Assembly (NCBI GenBank): GCA_030407085.1
Contig: CM059582.1
Location: forward strand, 434,001 to 498,000
Direction of reading: 5' to 3'
Origin: Trichopria drosophilae
Lineage: Eukaryota > Arthropoda > Insecta > Hymenoptera > Diapriidae
DNA length: 64,000 bases
Part shown: positions 49,567-59,067 of the stretch, in pieces
Layout of the letters: each line of letters opens with the position of its first letter
How positions within the stretch are numbered: position 1 is the stretch's first letter
Notes under the pieces: model-generated
What the model was told of the DNA's origin: nothing
The model's database searches: none
The model's input: the letters and a program-made list of their open reading frames with translations, nothing else
Program-made: the position numbers and the translations under genes

Positions 49567-50151
49567 ATGAAAATAATGGATCAGCCACCAGACCCTAAAG
49601 AGGCGCGCCAGTTCTCGACCCTACTGAGGCTTTTATATCTTTTATTTTTGTCGGCATGTTTTTCTCTGTACTACTATGCGGGTCCTACATCCTCGTCTTG
49701 CCCAAAAGCAACAGTTTGCTTCTCACCTGAAGAAGACTGTGCTGTACCGATAATAAGCGAGATAGACCAATCTAAAGAATCTATCTTAGTTCAAGAATAT
49801 ACATTTACTCTTGGAACAGTTGCAAAATCTTTGATTAACGCCAAAGAGCGTGGTGTTGATGTTAAAGTCGTCTTAGATAAATCACAACTCCATTCAAAAT
49901 ATAGTGTCATAAGCGAATTGTTTTCAAATGGAATACCGATTTGGATCGACAATAAGCCAAAAATCGCTCATAATAAGGTAGTAATTGTTGATAATAAAAA
50001 AGTCATCACAGGATCGTTTAACCTCAGTAAGACAGCTAAAAAGGGAAACGCTGAAAATTTATTAATTATTGAAAATTATCCTGAATTAGTCCAGCAGTAT
50101 GTGAAGAACTGGGAAATACGAATGTCAAAATCCTATCAATATACTTCCTAG
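49567..50151 (+). CDS. Phospholipase D-like protein (single HKD motif)
   Basis: The HKD motif HNKVVIVDNKKVITGSFNLS is clear and single, as in the Nuc-type endonuclease/phospholipase branch that works as a dimer. A membrane or signal segment (LLRLLYLLFLSACFSLYYYAG) comes first, so it is probably exported. The first 20 residues (MKIMDQPPDPKEARQF) have no ribosome binding site and lie in the sequence joining the intron; the native start may have been replaced. Wolbachia and Rickettsia PLD proteins have been proposed to act on host or bacterial membranes; here the substrate is unknown. Confidence 0.85.
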   Translation: MKIMDQPPDPKEARQFSTLLRLLYLLFLSACFSLYYYAGPTSSSCPKATVCFSPEEDCAVPIISEIDQSKESILVQEYTFTLGTVAKSLINAKERGVDVKVVLDKSQLHSKYSVISELFSNGIPIWIDNKPKIAHNKVVIVDNKKVITGSFNLSKTAKKGNAENLLIIENYPELVQQYVKNWEIRMSKSYQYTS

Positions 50152-50235
50152 ATACTTGATATCAAAAAAAGTCTTTTTATTGATAGATGTAATTTCTTGT
50201 GATGTAATAGATTAAAAGGTTTTAAGGGGTGGGTA

Positions 50236-50778
50236 ATGAATTACATAAGTGATGCTGCTGATAGTTACGCTGCCATTCATGATTTTTTTCCAAATAATGG
50301 TGTTGGAGATTACAAAGTTCAATGCAATTATGGTGGTGTACCGTATGCTACTGACGAATATGTACATTCTGGAGACAAATTTTGGAGCAATAATTTTGTA
50401 AACTCACATTTTGGAAGGGAAATAAAAATGTATCCTCAAAGTGAGCTTTTAGTTAAAGAGTATGCTGGGAATACACTGCCGGTTTCAATATCACTAAACG
50501 AGGATCTAATAAAAATAAAAGAATGTCAGAAAAAAACTAAATTTGTAGAACTAGAAGGGGAATCAGGTGATATAGTATATGATAAGCAAAAACAGATAAA
50601 GTGCTACACGACAAAGTTATCATATGATGATGTTTCTGTTTATAATAAGAACAAAGTTTCAATACTGAACATTAGATATGATGTGCCAAACGATCCGAAA
50701 TACAGTTTAAACATAGCGTCCACAAAGGTTAATGATAATAAACCGGGGTTTTGGCAAAAGTTTAAAAATATGTTTTAA
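50236..50778 (+). CDS. Unknown soluble protein
   Basis: A 180-residue protein with ATG 50236 and a GGGGTGGG ribosome-binding-like stretch at 50225-50232. No signal peptide, membrane helix or family motif is recognised. The composition (Asn, Asp, Lys, Tyr) and beta-rich look suggest a small folded domain. It lies behind the phospholipase D-like gene on the same strand with an 84-bp gap. Confidence 0.6.
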   Translation: MNYISDAADSYAAIHDFFPNNGVGDYKVQCNYGGVPYATDEYVHSGDKFWSNNFVNSHFGREIKMYPQSELLVKEYAGNTLPVSISLNEDLIKIKECQKKTKFVELEGESGDIVYDKQKQIKCYTTKLSYDDVSVYNKNKVSILNIRYDVPNDPKYSLNIASTKVNDNKPGFWQKFKNMF

Positions 50779-50992
50779 TAGAGTAGCTTCTCAATCAGGA
50801 ATATTCTGGTGGAAAATGAATATCTACTTAGTAATGAATTTGGTCAGTAGCTACTAAGTTTGTTTCATAGCTATGCAACACAAGGTTTGTGCCCTCACGT
50901 TTATTCTCTGCAACACGAAAAGTTCGTACAGTTGTACATGCTATGTAGTAGATAAACTTCTACTATATTTTTTTATTCAACTTACCTCTTGT
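50779..50992. other. Gap with insertion-sequence end
   Basis: CATAGCTATGCAACACAAGG near 50868-50887 is the reverse of an end-like sequence seen at 26793, so this gap probably records an old insertion sequence that has since been lost. No gene seen. Confidence 0.35.
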
Positions 50993-51784
50993 CTATTGAA
51001 TAGATTTTGTATTAAACCTAAAATTCAACGCACCTAAATATATAAGCATTCCCAACAAAATCATAGGTATAGAAAGCAACTGTCCCATAGTTAAATTGAA
51101 CCATAAATAGCCAATTTGATAGTCTGGCTCGCGGAAAAATTCAACCATAAAACGTGCTACTCCATACAACATAACTGCAACTCCAGTTATTGCACCATAA
51201 TACAATCTCATTTTGTTCAAGTAAAATAGTGAATTTACAACTACGAAAAGTAGCGCTCCTTCAAAAAATGCCTCATAAAGTTGGCTTGGATGGCGCAATA
51301 AATTATCACCACTTTCTGAAAATACCATACCCCACGGCATAGTTGTAACCCTGCCAAATAACTCTCCATTTATAAAATTACCTATGCGGCCTAGAAGTAA
51401 ACCTATCGGAACTCCACAAGAAATTAGATCCAGTGTGTAAAATATAGGAATATTATGTCTTCTACAGGAGATTATTACTGCAAGCAAAACTCCTATAGCA
51501 CCGCCATGAAATGACATACCTCCTTCCCAGGTCTTTAGTATTTCGATAGGATTGCTTATATAGAGAACTGGATCATATATCAATACGTAGCCAAGCCTAC
51601 CTCCAAGGATAATGCCTATAATAACGGCTGTTAATAACAAATCGTAAAAATTCTTAGTAAATATTTTGTGATTGTCTAGCTTATGTAAATACCAATATGC
51701 AAAAACTATACCCAAAACATATGCTAAAGAGTACCAATATATAGAAACAGGACCGATGCTAAAAATAACTGGGCTTAAAGACAT
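50993..51784 (-). CDS. lgt: Prolipoprotein diacylglyceryl transferase
   Basis: Adds diacylglycerol to the lipobox cysteine of lipoproteins, an inner-membrane enzyme. The signature GRIGNFINGELFGR near residue 131 and the SFHGGAIGVLL segment with the essential histidine are present, with seven hydrophobic helices. At 263 residues it is full length. It is 6 bp from smpB on the same strand. Confidence 0.96.
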   Translation of the reverse strand: MSLSPVIFSIGPVSIYWYSLAYVLGIVFAYWYLHKLDNHKIFTKNFYDLLLTAVIIGIILGGRLGYVLIYDPVLYISNPIEILKTWEGGMSFHGGAIGVLLAVIISCRRHNIPIFYTLDLISCGVPIGLLLGRIGNFINGELFGRVTTMPWGMVFSESGDNLLRHPSQLYEAFFEGALLFVVVNSLFYLNKMRLYYGAITGVAVMLYGVARFMVEFFREPDYQIGYLWFNLTMGQLLSIPMILLGMLIYLGALNFRFNTKSIQ

Positions 51785-51790
51785 ATTTTA

Positions 51791-52240
51791 CTACAAATTA
51801 TTCTTAGACAATCTACTTTTCTCACGGTCCCACTCTCTCTGCTTTATGGTTGCTCTCTTATCGTAGAGTTTTTTTCCTTTCACAATGGCAATTTTAGTTT
51901 TTGCCAACCCTTTATCGTTAAAATAGATAGAAAGTGGCACAACAGTTATTCCAGAGGTTTTGATTTGACCAATTAGCTTATTTATCTCTTTTTTATGCAA
52001 AAGCAATTTTCGTTCTCTTTTTGGCTTGTGATTCTTTTGGTTCGCAGCTTTATACTCTACAATATGCATATTGTTTAGCCATATTTCACCTTTTTTTTCA
52101 GTAACGTAAGCATCAGAAATGTTTGCTTTTCTTTCCCTTAGTGATTTTACTTCACTACTTAAGAGGATCATACCTGCTTCAAATTCTTCTAAGATAAAGT
52201 ATTCAAACCTTGCTTTTCTATTTTCTGCAATAACTTCCAT
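51791..52240 (-). CDS. smpB: SsrA-binding protein
   Basis: Binds tmRNA and delivers it to stalled ribosomes. The N-terminal [29 protein letters not shown], the middle LLLHKKEIN and the basic tail [18 protein letters not shown] are typical; 149 residues is standard. The ssrA gene itself is not in this window. Confidence 0.96.
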   Translation of the reverse strand: MEVIAENRKARFEYFILEEFEAGMILLSSEVKSLRERKANISDAYVTEKKGEIWLNNMHIVEYKAANQKNHKPKRERKLLLHKKEINKLIGQIKTSGITVVPLSIYFNDKGLAKTKIAIVKGKKLYDKRATIKQREWDREKSRLSKNNL

Positions 52241-52328
52241 ATCTAAAGATATCTTTAAGCTTTAATATATTACAGAACTTTTGGTTTAATTCATAACAAA
52301 ACAATTATCTCAGTAAATGCAAGTTTGG
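52241..52328. other. Short gap before the ankyrin pseudogene end
   Basis: AT-rich, includes the smpB upstream region. No feature recognised. Confidence 0.3.
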
Positions 52329-54094
52329 TTAAAAAAGCTCCAATCTTCCTGCAAGTGTAATTTGTTCCACTCTTCCTACTGCCATTTCAGCCCTAGGACT
52401 AGCATTACCTGACAAAGAACTCATTACATCTTTGCAGCCCCATTCAATAGCAAAGTGTAAAGGAGCATATCTATTATTGTTCTGTTTACTAACATATGCC
52501 CCACTTTCAATTAAAAATATCTCTTATACTTTCATGATTGCTAGCAAAATGCAAAGGAGCGCGTCCACAACTATCCCTTACTATTACCCACAAGTATAAA
52601 ATTCATGAGCAAGTTTCCATCCTTCTGCTAAATCAAAGAGAAGTTTCCATCCCTTCCACAAAGCTATAGGGCCTGGTTCTAAGTCATTTTTGCGAGCTAA
52701 AAACCCTCCTAATTTGGCTATCCACCTCACGATTTCTCTTATAGGTGGTGGGATTTCAGGATAGTCTTTTGTCTTAAGCATTTTGGTATACAAAACCTTC
52801 CATTTGTCATTAGTTAGCATGACAGTACAAGAAAGATTTGGATTTGTTCTAGCTACTAGTGTGATAAAAAATATTCTCCAGGCAATTATACTCATAATTG
52901 TAAGAAAGCGGATTGATCTATCTGCTGTTTGGAGCCTACATTCTTCAACTTTAAGACCGGATTTCAAAATTTTATGAAAAACCTCTATTCTCCATCTTAA
53001 GCAATACCATTGTATTTTTTCTACTGCTTCTTCAAAATTGATAATATTTATATTTGTCAACAAAATCCAGCTCATAGGCTCTTCGCCATATGATTTTTAT
53101 ATGAAATATAACTCGTGTCTTGGATAGCTAAGATAGTTGAGTGTTCTTTAGCTCTTTCAACAGTTTTAATTATATGACTGTCTAATATCTTTCTTTCAGA
53201 AATAGCATCATTTTGGAAAAATCTATAAGCTGCTTTACTTTGATGCCAATCTTCACAAGCTTGATTTATTGAACGCTCAGGCGATTCAGCAAAACTATTA
53301 ACTATTTTTAAAAGCCTCTTACTTAATCTTATATCACCAAAATTAACAATCCCAAATTCACTTTCTGCCCATTCGCCAGTTGAGGTATTTATATTTCTTT
53401 TCATCATATATTCCATTTTTAGACCATGGACCTATTTATAATAGAAAGTTGAATTAGTAAAATAGCAGCTTTTTCTCCACTTTTATATTTATGGGTAATA
53501 GTAAGCAACTATCCCACACATTAACACATGCTCCATGTTCAATCAGAGTTCTTACGATGTTTTCATTATCACTTTCAGCAGCAAAATGCAAGGGAGTGCT
53601 TCTATAATTATCCCACGCATCGACATATGCTCCGTGTTCAATTAGAGCTATTACTATGTTCTCATAGCCACTCTTAGTAGCAAAATGTAGAGGAGTGTGT
53701 CCATCATTGTTCTGCGCGTTAACATCTGCTCCACATGCAATGAGAGCTCTTACTACACTTTCATTCCCACCTTCAGCAACAAGATGTAAAGGTGTACATA
53801 CATCATTGTCCCATGCATCAACATATGCTCCATATTCAATTAGAGCTATTACTATGTTCTCATAGCCACTCTTAGCAGCAAAATGCAACAATGTAGTTTC
53901 TACAGGATCTAGATCACTATGTGTAGTGAATAGTGGATATGATTGATATTAAATCCACTATCTTCCCACCTCCGTAAATCAATTCTTTCTAATTTTATTT
54001 TTATTCGTTCAACTATGTTGTTCTTGCTTAAACCTGAAGTATCATTTATTTCTTCAAGCATTTTTAGAAAATCATCAAGCGTCATAATCTCCAC
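52329..54094 (-). pseudogene. Ankyrin-repeat gene disrupted by an IS and frameshifts
   Basis: The N-terminal helical lead (54094-53909, LDDFLKMLEEINDTSGLSKN) shifts frame at about 53940 into four clear ankyrin repeats (LLHFAAKSGYENIVIALIEYGAYVDAWDN and three similar units). At residue pattern DSC the gene is cut by an IS50-like element (52577-53505); after it the repeats go on (GRAPLHFASNHES, then APLHFAIEWGCKD) and the gene ends at 52329. A further shift lies in an A5 run at 52513-52517. Repeats 1 and 3 are nearly identical, a sign of recent internal duplication. Several lesions show it is no longer functional. Confidence 0.9.
52577..53505 (-). mobile_element. IS50/IS4-like insertion sequence, internally deleted
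   Basis: Ends are imperfect inverted repeats: CTTACTATTACCCACAAG at the left and its inverse (TTATGGGTAATAGTAAG) at the right. A 9-bp direct repeat CAACTATCC flanks it (52568-52576, 53506-53514), as for IS50/Tn5-type elements. The transposase is present as an N-terminal part (53416-53072, INQACEDWHQSKAAYRFFQND) and a C-terminal part (53075-52584, WRIEVFHKILKSGLKVEECRLQ) with the middle of the protein missing. At 929 bp it is shorter than an intact element and non-autonomous. Confidence 0.92.
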
Positions 54095-54188
54095 TATTTA
54101 TTAAAATAACTTGGTTGTTATGTTCTTTGACACAAAAATCAAGAACTTTTTATTTTCCTAAAAAATCATTTAAGTTATACTCCAAATC

Positions 54189-54710
54189 ATGAAAGTCAGG
54201 CAAAATATTAAGTTTTTTTCTCTATCATTTGTGATTTTGTTTTCTCTATGGATTACATTGTCTGGTTATTTTGAGCCTTTTTTTATTCTCTGTGGAGTAT
54301 TTTCTTCTGTGTTCACATTGATTATCTTTAAAAGGTTAATTGATGCTGAAAGTGCCCTTAGTCAAATTCTAAATGATAGTGGTAGGCTGTCACTTTATCA
54401 GCTTATAAGTTATATACCTTGGCTAATTTACCAAATTATTTTTTCAAGTATTTATGTAACAAAAAAGGTGCTACGATTCAAATCTACAGTTGAGCCAATT
54501 GTTATTGTAAGAGAATGCATAGGACATAATGATAAGACCATTGCATTATTTGCTAACTCGGTTACGATTACTCCTGGAACTTTAACTATCAATGTTGAAA
54601 AGAAGCAGAAAACATATTTATCTACCATATGTTTGATAGATAAAGATCTTGAAAGTGGCATTTCTGAAATAGAAGGTAAAGTCTTAAAAATGCTACACCT
54701 AGTTAAGTAA
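54189..54710 (+). CDS. mrpE: MrpE/MnhE-type cation antiporter subunit
   Basis: A 173-residue protein with two or three hydrophobic helices near the start (FFSLSFVILFSLWITLSGYF), then a cytosolic C-terminal domain with the VTITPGTLTINVEK segment typical of the MrpE (PF01899) family. In the multisubunit Mrp Na+/H+ antiporter it works with MrpA-D, F and G; none are beside it. In Rickettsiales these genes are usually dispersed. The reading frame converges with the next gene over 8 bp. Confidence 0.88.
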   Translation: MKVRQNIKFFSLSFVILFSLWITLSGYFEPFFILCGVFSSVFTLIIFKRLIDAESALSQILNDSGRLSLYQLISYIPWLIYQIIFSSIYVTKKVLRFKSTVEPIVIVRECIGHNDKTIALFANSVTITPGTLTINVEKKQKTYLSTICLIDKDLESGISEIEGKVLKMLHLVK

Positions 54711-55119
54711 TTGCTTTAAATAAGTTAACAGCGTCTCTGTATTCTCTTTTTAGGCTTTCAAGCATCTCTTTTGGAAGGCTATCAATAACAGTAGAACATA
54801 AATAATTGTACAAATCTTCTAGCCTTGATATGTTATTTTTCTTCTTGCTGTTGAATTTGTACGGAAAAATGCCCTCCATAATTTCAATATCAACAACCTT
54901 ATTTAAAAATGCATTTTCACTTGTTATGCTTATTCTTGTAAGTATAGTATTAATTTCAGGTTCATTACTCGTATAAATATCTGATAATTCTGCCATTTTA
55001 ATGACGTATAAAGTTACTACTTTTGATAAACAATTATCAGAATATTCACAATTTTTTATTACCTCCCACTGAGTAACCTGAGACTTACTTATTTTTGCAT
55101 TGCTTGATAATTTATTCAT
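54703..55119 (-). CDS. Unknown 138-residue protein
   Basis: A mainly helical, soluble protein with no recognised motif. It starts at ATG 55119 and has a mid segment rich in charged residues (FPYKFNSKKKNNISRLEDLYNYL). It overlaps the mrpE end by 8 bp on the opposite strand. The frame is long relative to the local AT content and probably real. Confidence 0.55.
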   Translation of the reverse strand: MNKLSSNAKISKSQVTQWEVIKNCEYSDNCLSKVVTLYVIKMAELSDIYTSNEPEINTILTRISITSENAFLNKVVDIEIMEGIFPYKFNSKKKNNISRLEDLYNYLCSTVIDSLPKEMLESLKREYRDAVNLFKAIT

Positions 55120-55385
55120 TGAATTTTCTCCATTTAATTCAGTGTAGTAAATTATACTAATACTTTGTTAAATAAATAATAACGCAGCCATAAAAATATG
55201 CATTTATTTACCATAAATTGTATAATATTCCTAAAATTAAATGTTAAAGTTACTTCAAACTGAATGATTTCTTTAATTCCATATTATCCAGCAGTGTAAA
55301 ATATTGCTGCACAATAGTATTTATTCTAAAATAAACTTTCCTTTTGAGCTATTTTATTAATATCCATTCTTACGTCTGCACTAAA

Positions 55386-55952
55386 ATGAAAAAGATAAAA
55401 CTCGGAATACTAATTTCAGGTAGAGGATCAAACATGCAGGCTTTAATAGAAGCATGTCAAGATCAGAATTTTCCTGCTCAAACTGTATGCATTATCACAA
55501 ATAATAGTGAAGCTGAAGGCCTTGAAATAGCAAGGCAAGAAAAAATTCCAGCGTTTGTTGTTGAAGATAAGCCACTTGATACTGATAAAATTCATGAAAT
55601 ACTTGTTCAACATAAGGTTGATTTAATTTGCCTTGCAGGGTTTATGAGAATTCTAAAGGCCAATTTCCTGAATAAATGGCATAACAAAGTTATAAATATT
55701 CATCCCTCTTTACTTCCGTCATTTAAGGGCCTAAATGCTCAGGAGCAAGCTCTGAAAGCGGGTGTAAAAATTACAGGATGTACTGTGCATTATGTTACTC
55801 CTGAAATTGATGCTGGAGCCATAATCGCTCAAGCTACTGTTCCAGTGTTACCAAATGATGATGTTCACAGTCTCTCAGAGCGCATTCTAGCTGAAGAGCA
55901 TAAGTGTTATGTAAAAGCAGTAAGATCAATAGCAGAAGGTATTAACTATTGA
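55386..55952 (+). CDS. purN: Phosphoribosylglycinamide formyltransferase
   Basis: Adds formyl to GAR in purine synthesis using formyl-tetrahydrofolate. ATG 55386 (KIKLGILISGRGSNMQALI) is chosen over the longer frame from 55344, which lacks homology. The catalytic [16 protein letters not shown] segment and GCTVHYVTPEIDAGAII are present. Complete at 188 residues. Its end is antisense to the end of the M16 gene by a few bases. Confidence 0.96.
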   Translation: MKKIKLGILISGRGSNMQALIEACQDQNFPAQTVCIITNNSEAEGLEIARQEKIPAFVVEDKPLDTDKIHEILVQHKVDLICLAGFMRILKANFLNKWHNKVINIHPSLLPSFKGLNAQEQALKAGVKITGCTVHYVTPEIDAGAIIAQATVPVLPNDDVHSLSERILAEEHKCYVKAVRSIAEGINY

Positions 55953-57268
55953 CCTCGAGCGTTTCTTCCAACTTCAACAAAAAATAAGTTTTCAGGATTC
56001 AGTAAAGAACTTGCCAGCTTGTTTACTTTTTCCAATTGAACATCATTAATGATATTTGCATAATTATTTATATGGTTAATATCACGATCATCTATCTGCA
56101 TACTATCCAGTAACGTTGCTGTATTCGCATTATTGGATAGAAAAGAGAAGATAAGGTTATTTACTAAACTGGTTTTTGCATCCTTGAATAATTGTTCGTC
56201 AATTCCCTCCTCTTTTATTCTGCTAAATGTATCTTTTACTGCTGATATAGCTTTGCTAGCAGTGGAACTATCAGTACTCATAAATCCAGATATAATATTT
56301 CCATGCTTATTAGGAACATTACGTGCACTAGCACCATAAGTAATACCTAGATTTTGTCTCAACTCTTTCATCAGTATTGAGTTTAGACTCATACCACCAA
56401 GCGCATTAATCAAAACACTAGCATTATAGTAATTAGGGTCTTCATATGCTATGCCTTTTTGAGCAAAAAGTATTACACTCTGTGGTATATCCATAAAAAC
56501 GCTCTTACTTTCTGCAGGCCCAAATTCATTTTTTACAGATACCTTCCTAACTTTCGATCTTTTTGATGGTAACTTAGATAAATATTTATCGAGCAGCGTA
56601 ATAACTTCTTCTTTTGTTGCACAACCAACAATACTAATAACGATATTATCCTTAGTAAAACTACGCTTTATGTATGTTAAAACATCGTCTCTAGTAATGC
56701 TCATTATAGTGTCTAGAGTTCCATATGGATCTCTTGAGTAAGGATGTTTTTTGAACAACAACGTATCCAACTCTTTTGCAGCAATAAAATAAGGATCTTT
56801 TTCAAAATTATTAAAGTTTACTTTGGCTTTTTCAAAAACTCTATTCAATCCTTCAGGATCAACTTTAGGACGCATTATAGCATCACTTAGTAGTGAAATT
56901 GCATCCTCTAGATTCTCAGATAAAGTGTTTAATGAAACCCTAAATGCTTCTAAACCAGCAGTAAAATTTAAACTAATTCCTTTATCCTCAAGCTTTTTTA
57001 CAAAATCTTTGGCATCATTTTTTCCTGCTCCTTCTTGAATTACAAGAGAAGTAAACCAAGCAAGCCCCTGCTTTTCTGCACTTTCATACACGTAACCTGC
57101 ATCTTTGAATGATATATTGAGTGAAACTTTTGGTAGATCACGGTTTTCAACAAACAAAAACTTAAGCCCTTTATTAGTAGTAACCTCCTCTATATTTAGG
57201 TAGATGCTCGCCTGCAAACTAAAGACCGGACAGAAAAAAAGTAGAAATACAAGCTTACTTATTCTCAT
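55946..57268 (-). CDS. M16-family peptidase-like protein, non-catalytic member
   Basis: About 440 residues with a signal peptide (MRISKLVFLLFFCPVFSLQA) and the M16 two-domain fold (e.g. KQGLAWFTSLVIQEGAG and GGMSLNSILMKELRQNLGITYGASA). The zinc-binding HxxEH is absent at the expected place, where WFTSLVIQEG sits instead. In many bacteria an inactive M16 partner pairs with an active one; the gene upstream supplies the active form. The first ATGs are at 57274-57268; the overlap of about 15-20 bp with the upstream gene suggests coupling. Confidence 0.88.
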   Translation of the reverse strand: MRISKLVFLLFFCPVFSLQASIYLNIEEVTTNKGLKFLFVENRDLPKVSLNISFKDAGYVYESAEKQGLAWFTSLVIQEGAGKNDAKDFVKKLEDKGISLNFTAGLEAFRVSLNTLSENLEDAISLLSDAIMRPKVDPEGLNRVFEKAKVNFNNFEKDPYFIAAKELDTLLFKKHPYSRDPYGTLDTIMSITRDDVLTYIKRSFTKDNIVISIVGCATKEEVITLLDKYLSKLPSKRSKVRKVSVKNEFGPAESKSVFMDIPQSVILFAQKGIAYEDPNYYNASVLINALGGMSLNSILMKELRQNLGITYGASARNVPNKHGNIISGFMSTDSSTASKAISAVKDTFSRIKEEGIDEQLFKDAKTSLVNNLIFSFLSNNANTATLLDSMQIDDRDINHINNYANIINDVQLEKVNKLASSLLNPENLFFVEVGRNARGQ

Positions 57269-58586
57269 CATCATTACCTCCTTTTGGTAACAAACGGCCG
57301 ACTAATTTACTAGTAGAAAAAATAGTACGAATTTTGTGATTTACATCTTTCAGATTGACATCATTAATTTTGCTATATGAAATGTCTATTTCATCAAGTG
57401 GGATACCTAGTGCTAAACGTGGTATATAAAATATTGCTACACTAGTTAAATCAGATAGATTATCAAACTGTGCTGCTTTGTATTTAGACTTTGTGCTTTG
57501 CAACTCTTCACTTGTTATTCCTTCAGAGGTAAAGTGGTTAATAGAATTTTCTAACTCTCTTGCAACAGCATCCAAATTTATCCCGCTTTTTGGAGTTACC
57601 CGAATCTCAATGTAACCATTACTAAAAGCTAAGCTATTATAATAAGCAAACACTTCTACTGCTACATTCTTATCTAGAACTAAATCTTTATATAACTTGC
57701 CAGACTTAGCATTTCCCAAAATGTTAACTGCCAAATCAACAGGAAAAGTTTCACTTATTTGCTCAAATAAAGGAACACGATAGCGAAAGTATAAAACTGG
57801 CTCTTTTACTTCAGTGCTTTCTAAAATGACCGATATGTCTGCATTATGTACTGGATCTTGGTTTGGATAATGCTTAACTACAGGCTCAGCTTTAATTGCA
57901 CCATATTTTTTCTTTGCTAATTCCGCTACTTCTTCAAATTCTACATCACCAACAACGAGCAGTATAGCATTACCTGGATGATAATAGTTATCATGAAACC
58001 TTGTTATGTCATCTTGATTGTAAGTTTTAATATCGCTCTCCCAACCAATAACAGACCTACCATAACCATTGCGATAAAATGCACTGTTCATTTCCTCCCA
58101 TAGTAAAGCTTCAGGATTATTATCAAATCTCATCTTTCTTTCTTCTAATACGATATTTTTTTCTCTATCTATTTTGTCTTGAGTAACATCAAAATTGCCC
58201 ATTCTATCTGCTTCAATTTCCATTGCTAGTGGTAAATCTTTTTTGAGAACTAATTCGTAGTAGCAGGTGTATTCTTTAGTGGTAAAAGCATTAAATTGGG
58301 CCCCAATGCTGCCCAAAGTGGATTCTATGTCTTTAAATTTTCCTGTAGTTTCAAACATTAAGTGTTCAAAGTAGTGAGCCAATCCTGCTTTGCCAATTGG
58401 GTCATCCATTCCTCCAACTTTATATATTATTGCATGAAAAACAGCTGAAATTCGGTGATTAGGTACTACATAAACATCCAATCCGTTATTGAGCTTAGCA
58501 TGCTTTATGATTTCAGCTTCCAAAGAAATCGGACAAATGAAAAAAAACACAGATAGTATAAAAAAACTAAAGAATTTGCGAAGCAT
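57255..58586 (-). CDS. M16-family zinc peptidase, catalytic member
   Basis: ATG 58586 opens a signal peptide (MLRKFFSFFILSVFFFICPISLEA) and is preferred to the longer frame from 58661, which would run into lspA. The zinc site is HYFEHLMFE, followed by VLEERKMR with the third ligand. PqqL/pitrilysin-type peptidases of this kind degrade peptides in the periplasm. It is followed with overlap by the non-catalytic member, so the two likely form a heterodimer. Confidence 0.9.
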   Translation of the reverse strand: MLRKFFSFFILSVFFFICPISLEAEIIKHAKLNNGLDVYVVPNHRISAVFHAIIYKVGGMDDPIGKAGLAHYFEHLMFETTGKFKDIESTLGSIGAQFNAFTTKEYTCYYELVLKKDLPLAMEIEADRMGNFDVTQDKIDREKNIVLEERKMRFDNNPEALLWEEMNSAFYRNGYGRSVIGWESDIKTYNQDDITRFHDNYYHPGNAILLVVGDVEFEEVAELAKKKYGAIKAEPVVKHYPNQDPVHNADISVILESTEVKEPVLYFRYRVPLFEQISETFPVDLAVNILGNAKSGKLYKDLVLDKNVAVEVFAYYNSLAFSNGYIEIRVTPKSGINLDAVARELENSINHFTSEGITSEELQSTKSKYKAAQFDNLSDLTSVAIFYIPRLALGIPLDEIDISYSKINDVNLKDVNHKIRTIFSTSKLVGRLLPKGGNDDENK

Positions 58587-58590
58587 TATT

Positions 58591-59067
58591 TCATTCCTCA
58601 TTTTGCTTAGAGATGGACCTATCATATATATACCACTTATATAACAATGTACACATTCCACAAACTATAGATAGATCAGCTAAATTAAAGGCTGGCCAAT
58701 ACCAATCATTGATATGAAAATATATGAAATCATATACAGCGCCCCAATAGATTCTATCAATTACATTTCCGATCGCTCCACCAATCATCAGAGAAAAACT
58801 AAGGTAAATTGACTTATCATTAGATTTACATATCAAGTATGCAAGTATACCAATTATTAATATTGAACATGCTGAAAAAAAGAAGCTGCCATGCGGCAGA
58901 GTACTACACATTCCAAAGCTAATTCCTAAATTCCAAACTTCAACTAATTTCATAAAACTAGTAATCTCGATTGACTCCCCCTCATCAATCAATGAGTTTA
59001 CATATAATTTACTTGTTTGATCGAATGATACTATAATCAATATGATAACTAAACATATCCTTTTCAT
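58591..59067 (-). CDS. lspA: Lipoprotein signal peptidase
   Basis: Cleaves the signal from prolipoproteins after Lgt acts. Four membrane helices and the aspartates in GGAIGNVIDRI and FNLADLSIV, both catalytic in the family, are clear. At 158 residues it is full length. It overlaps ribF by 4 bp and is followed by the M16 pair. Confidence 0.96.
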   Translation of the reverse strand: MKRICLVIILIIVSFDQTSKLYVNSLIDEGESIEITSFMKLVEVWNLGISFGMCSTLPHGSFFFSACSILIIGILAYLICKSNDKSIYLSFSLMIGGAIGNVIDRIYWGAVYDFIYFHINDWYWPAFNLADLSIVCGMCTLLYKWYIYDRSISKQNEE

